Below, piece after piece: positions 63,275-64,000 of a stretch of DNA of 64,000 nt. Made by a program: the position numbers and the translations under genes. The notes under the pieces were generated by a model that saw nothing but the letters and a program-made list of their open reading frames with translations, ran no database searches and was not told the origin of the DNA. Source of the DNA: Euleptes europaea (lineage: Eukaryota > Chordata > Lepidosauria > Squamata > Sphaerodactylidae); NCBI RefSeq assembly GCF_029931775.1, contig NC_079312.1, positions 132,479,872-132,543,871 on the forward strand. The letters run 5' to 3'. Within the stretch, counting starts at the first letter, position 1. Every line of letters starts with the position of its first letter.

Positions 63275-63527
63275 GAACAGCTGTGGTGTAGTGGTTAAGA
63301 GCGGTGGACTCTAATCTGGACAACCGGGTTTGATTCCCCACTCCTACATATGAAGCCAGTTGGGTGACCTTGGGCTAGTCACAGTTCTATTAAGAGCTCT
63401 CTCAGCCCCACCTACCAAACAGGGTGTTTGTTGTGGGAAGGGGAAGGGAAGGTGATTGTAAGCTGGTTTGAGTCTCCCTTAAATGGTAGAGGAAGTTGGC
63501 ATATAAAAACTAACTCTTCTTCTTCTT
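63275..63527 (+). mobile_element. tRNA-derived SINE downstream of PPP1R27
   Basis: Head ctgtggtgtagtggttaaga, B box gggtttgattccccactcc, tail aactaactcttcttcttctt. It lies just 3' of the PPP1R27 poly(A) site. Confidence 0.88.
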
Positions 63528-64000
63528 GTCTAGCTGCTTCCCTTGAACTACTTGAGTTTTGTAAGGGAGCCCTTGGTCTCTCCCGTAGCAATATCTGTAT
63601 AGAGAGGGAATCCCTTATCAGTGCCAAAAGACAAGACAAAAACAGAAGCAAAATTAAAACTAGGAACCATTCTCCATCCAAGTTCTAATTCATAAGCTTC
63701 TAGCTGACTAATGTTGAAGGATGAATGTATGGACCAACTTAATCACAGTGTTCAACCTGGACCTCGAGCCAGATGCCACTTGAATATTTTTATAGGAACT
63801 ACCATATGCAAGATGCTATGTGAAAATGTTTCTTGGAAAGGCAGACGACAGTAGGAAGATAAATTAACTAGGATTCTCATGTGTGGGCCTTTCTGTGTTT
63901 TTCTTCCCTATGCAACCTTCATGTTCTCCTACTGGTCTAGCAGTGTAATCCTTTAAGTCCATGGAAATAATTGTGCTTAGAAGGGTGGAACTTTGCTTAG
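63528..64000. other. Right-edge intergenic DNA
   Basis: No exon or repeat recognised. In human the next gene in this direction is MCRIP1, and none of it is seen here. Confidence 0.45.

Overview
This is vertebrate nuclear DNA, very probably from a squamate reptile (lizard). It has spliced genes with GT-AG introns and is dense in repeats typical of squamates: Bov-B/RTE LINEs, CR1 LINEs, an L1 3' end, a tRNA-derived SINE of the Sauria type, a 5S rRNA-derived SINE, and many non-autonomous hAT elements. The exact species cannot be read from the sequence.

Three protein genes are recognised, all on the + strand, in the same order and relative orientation as on human 17q25.3: ARHGDIA (coding 10602-13610), P4HB (32940-50255) and PPP1R27 (58902-62552). 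All three reading frames splice cleanly from ATG to stop with no break (204, 514 and 150 aa). ARHGDIA chaperones prenylated Rho GTPases in the cytosol. P4HB is the ER protein disulfide isomerase and prolyl 4-hydroxylase beta subunit. PPP1R27 is a small ankyrin-repeat regulator of protein phosphatase 1. They are neighbours, not a pathway; each appears to have its own promoter and poly(A) signal.

Layout: 1-10.2 kb is repeat-rich upstream DNA. It holds two copies of a hAT-like family, one broken open by a CR1 that in turn carries two other hAT elements. 10.2-15.0 kb is ARHGDIA. 15-32.4 kb is intergenic and repeat-rich, including a GC-rich stretch at 28.86-30.7 kb that I cannot explain. 32.4-33.2 kb is the CpG-rich P4HB promoter with five CCAAT boxes, a UPR-type TGACGTGA motif and a TATA box. 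32.9-51.2 kb is P4HB, with an L1 insertion in intron 1. 51.2-58.5 kb is intergenic. 58.6-63.25 kb is PPP1R27, with transposons in both introns. The right edge carries one more tRNA-SINE.

No retrovirus-like or Polinton-like element, rRNA or functional tRNA gene, or CRISPR array was recognised. I found no undescribed gene system. The most notable non-genic structures are the nested transposon stacks with readable target-site duplications. Assignments come from reading the sequence against remembered families; no search was run.
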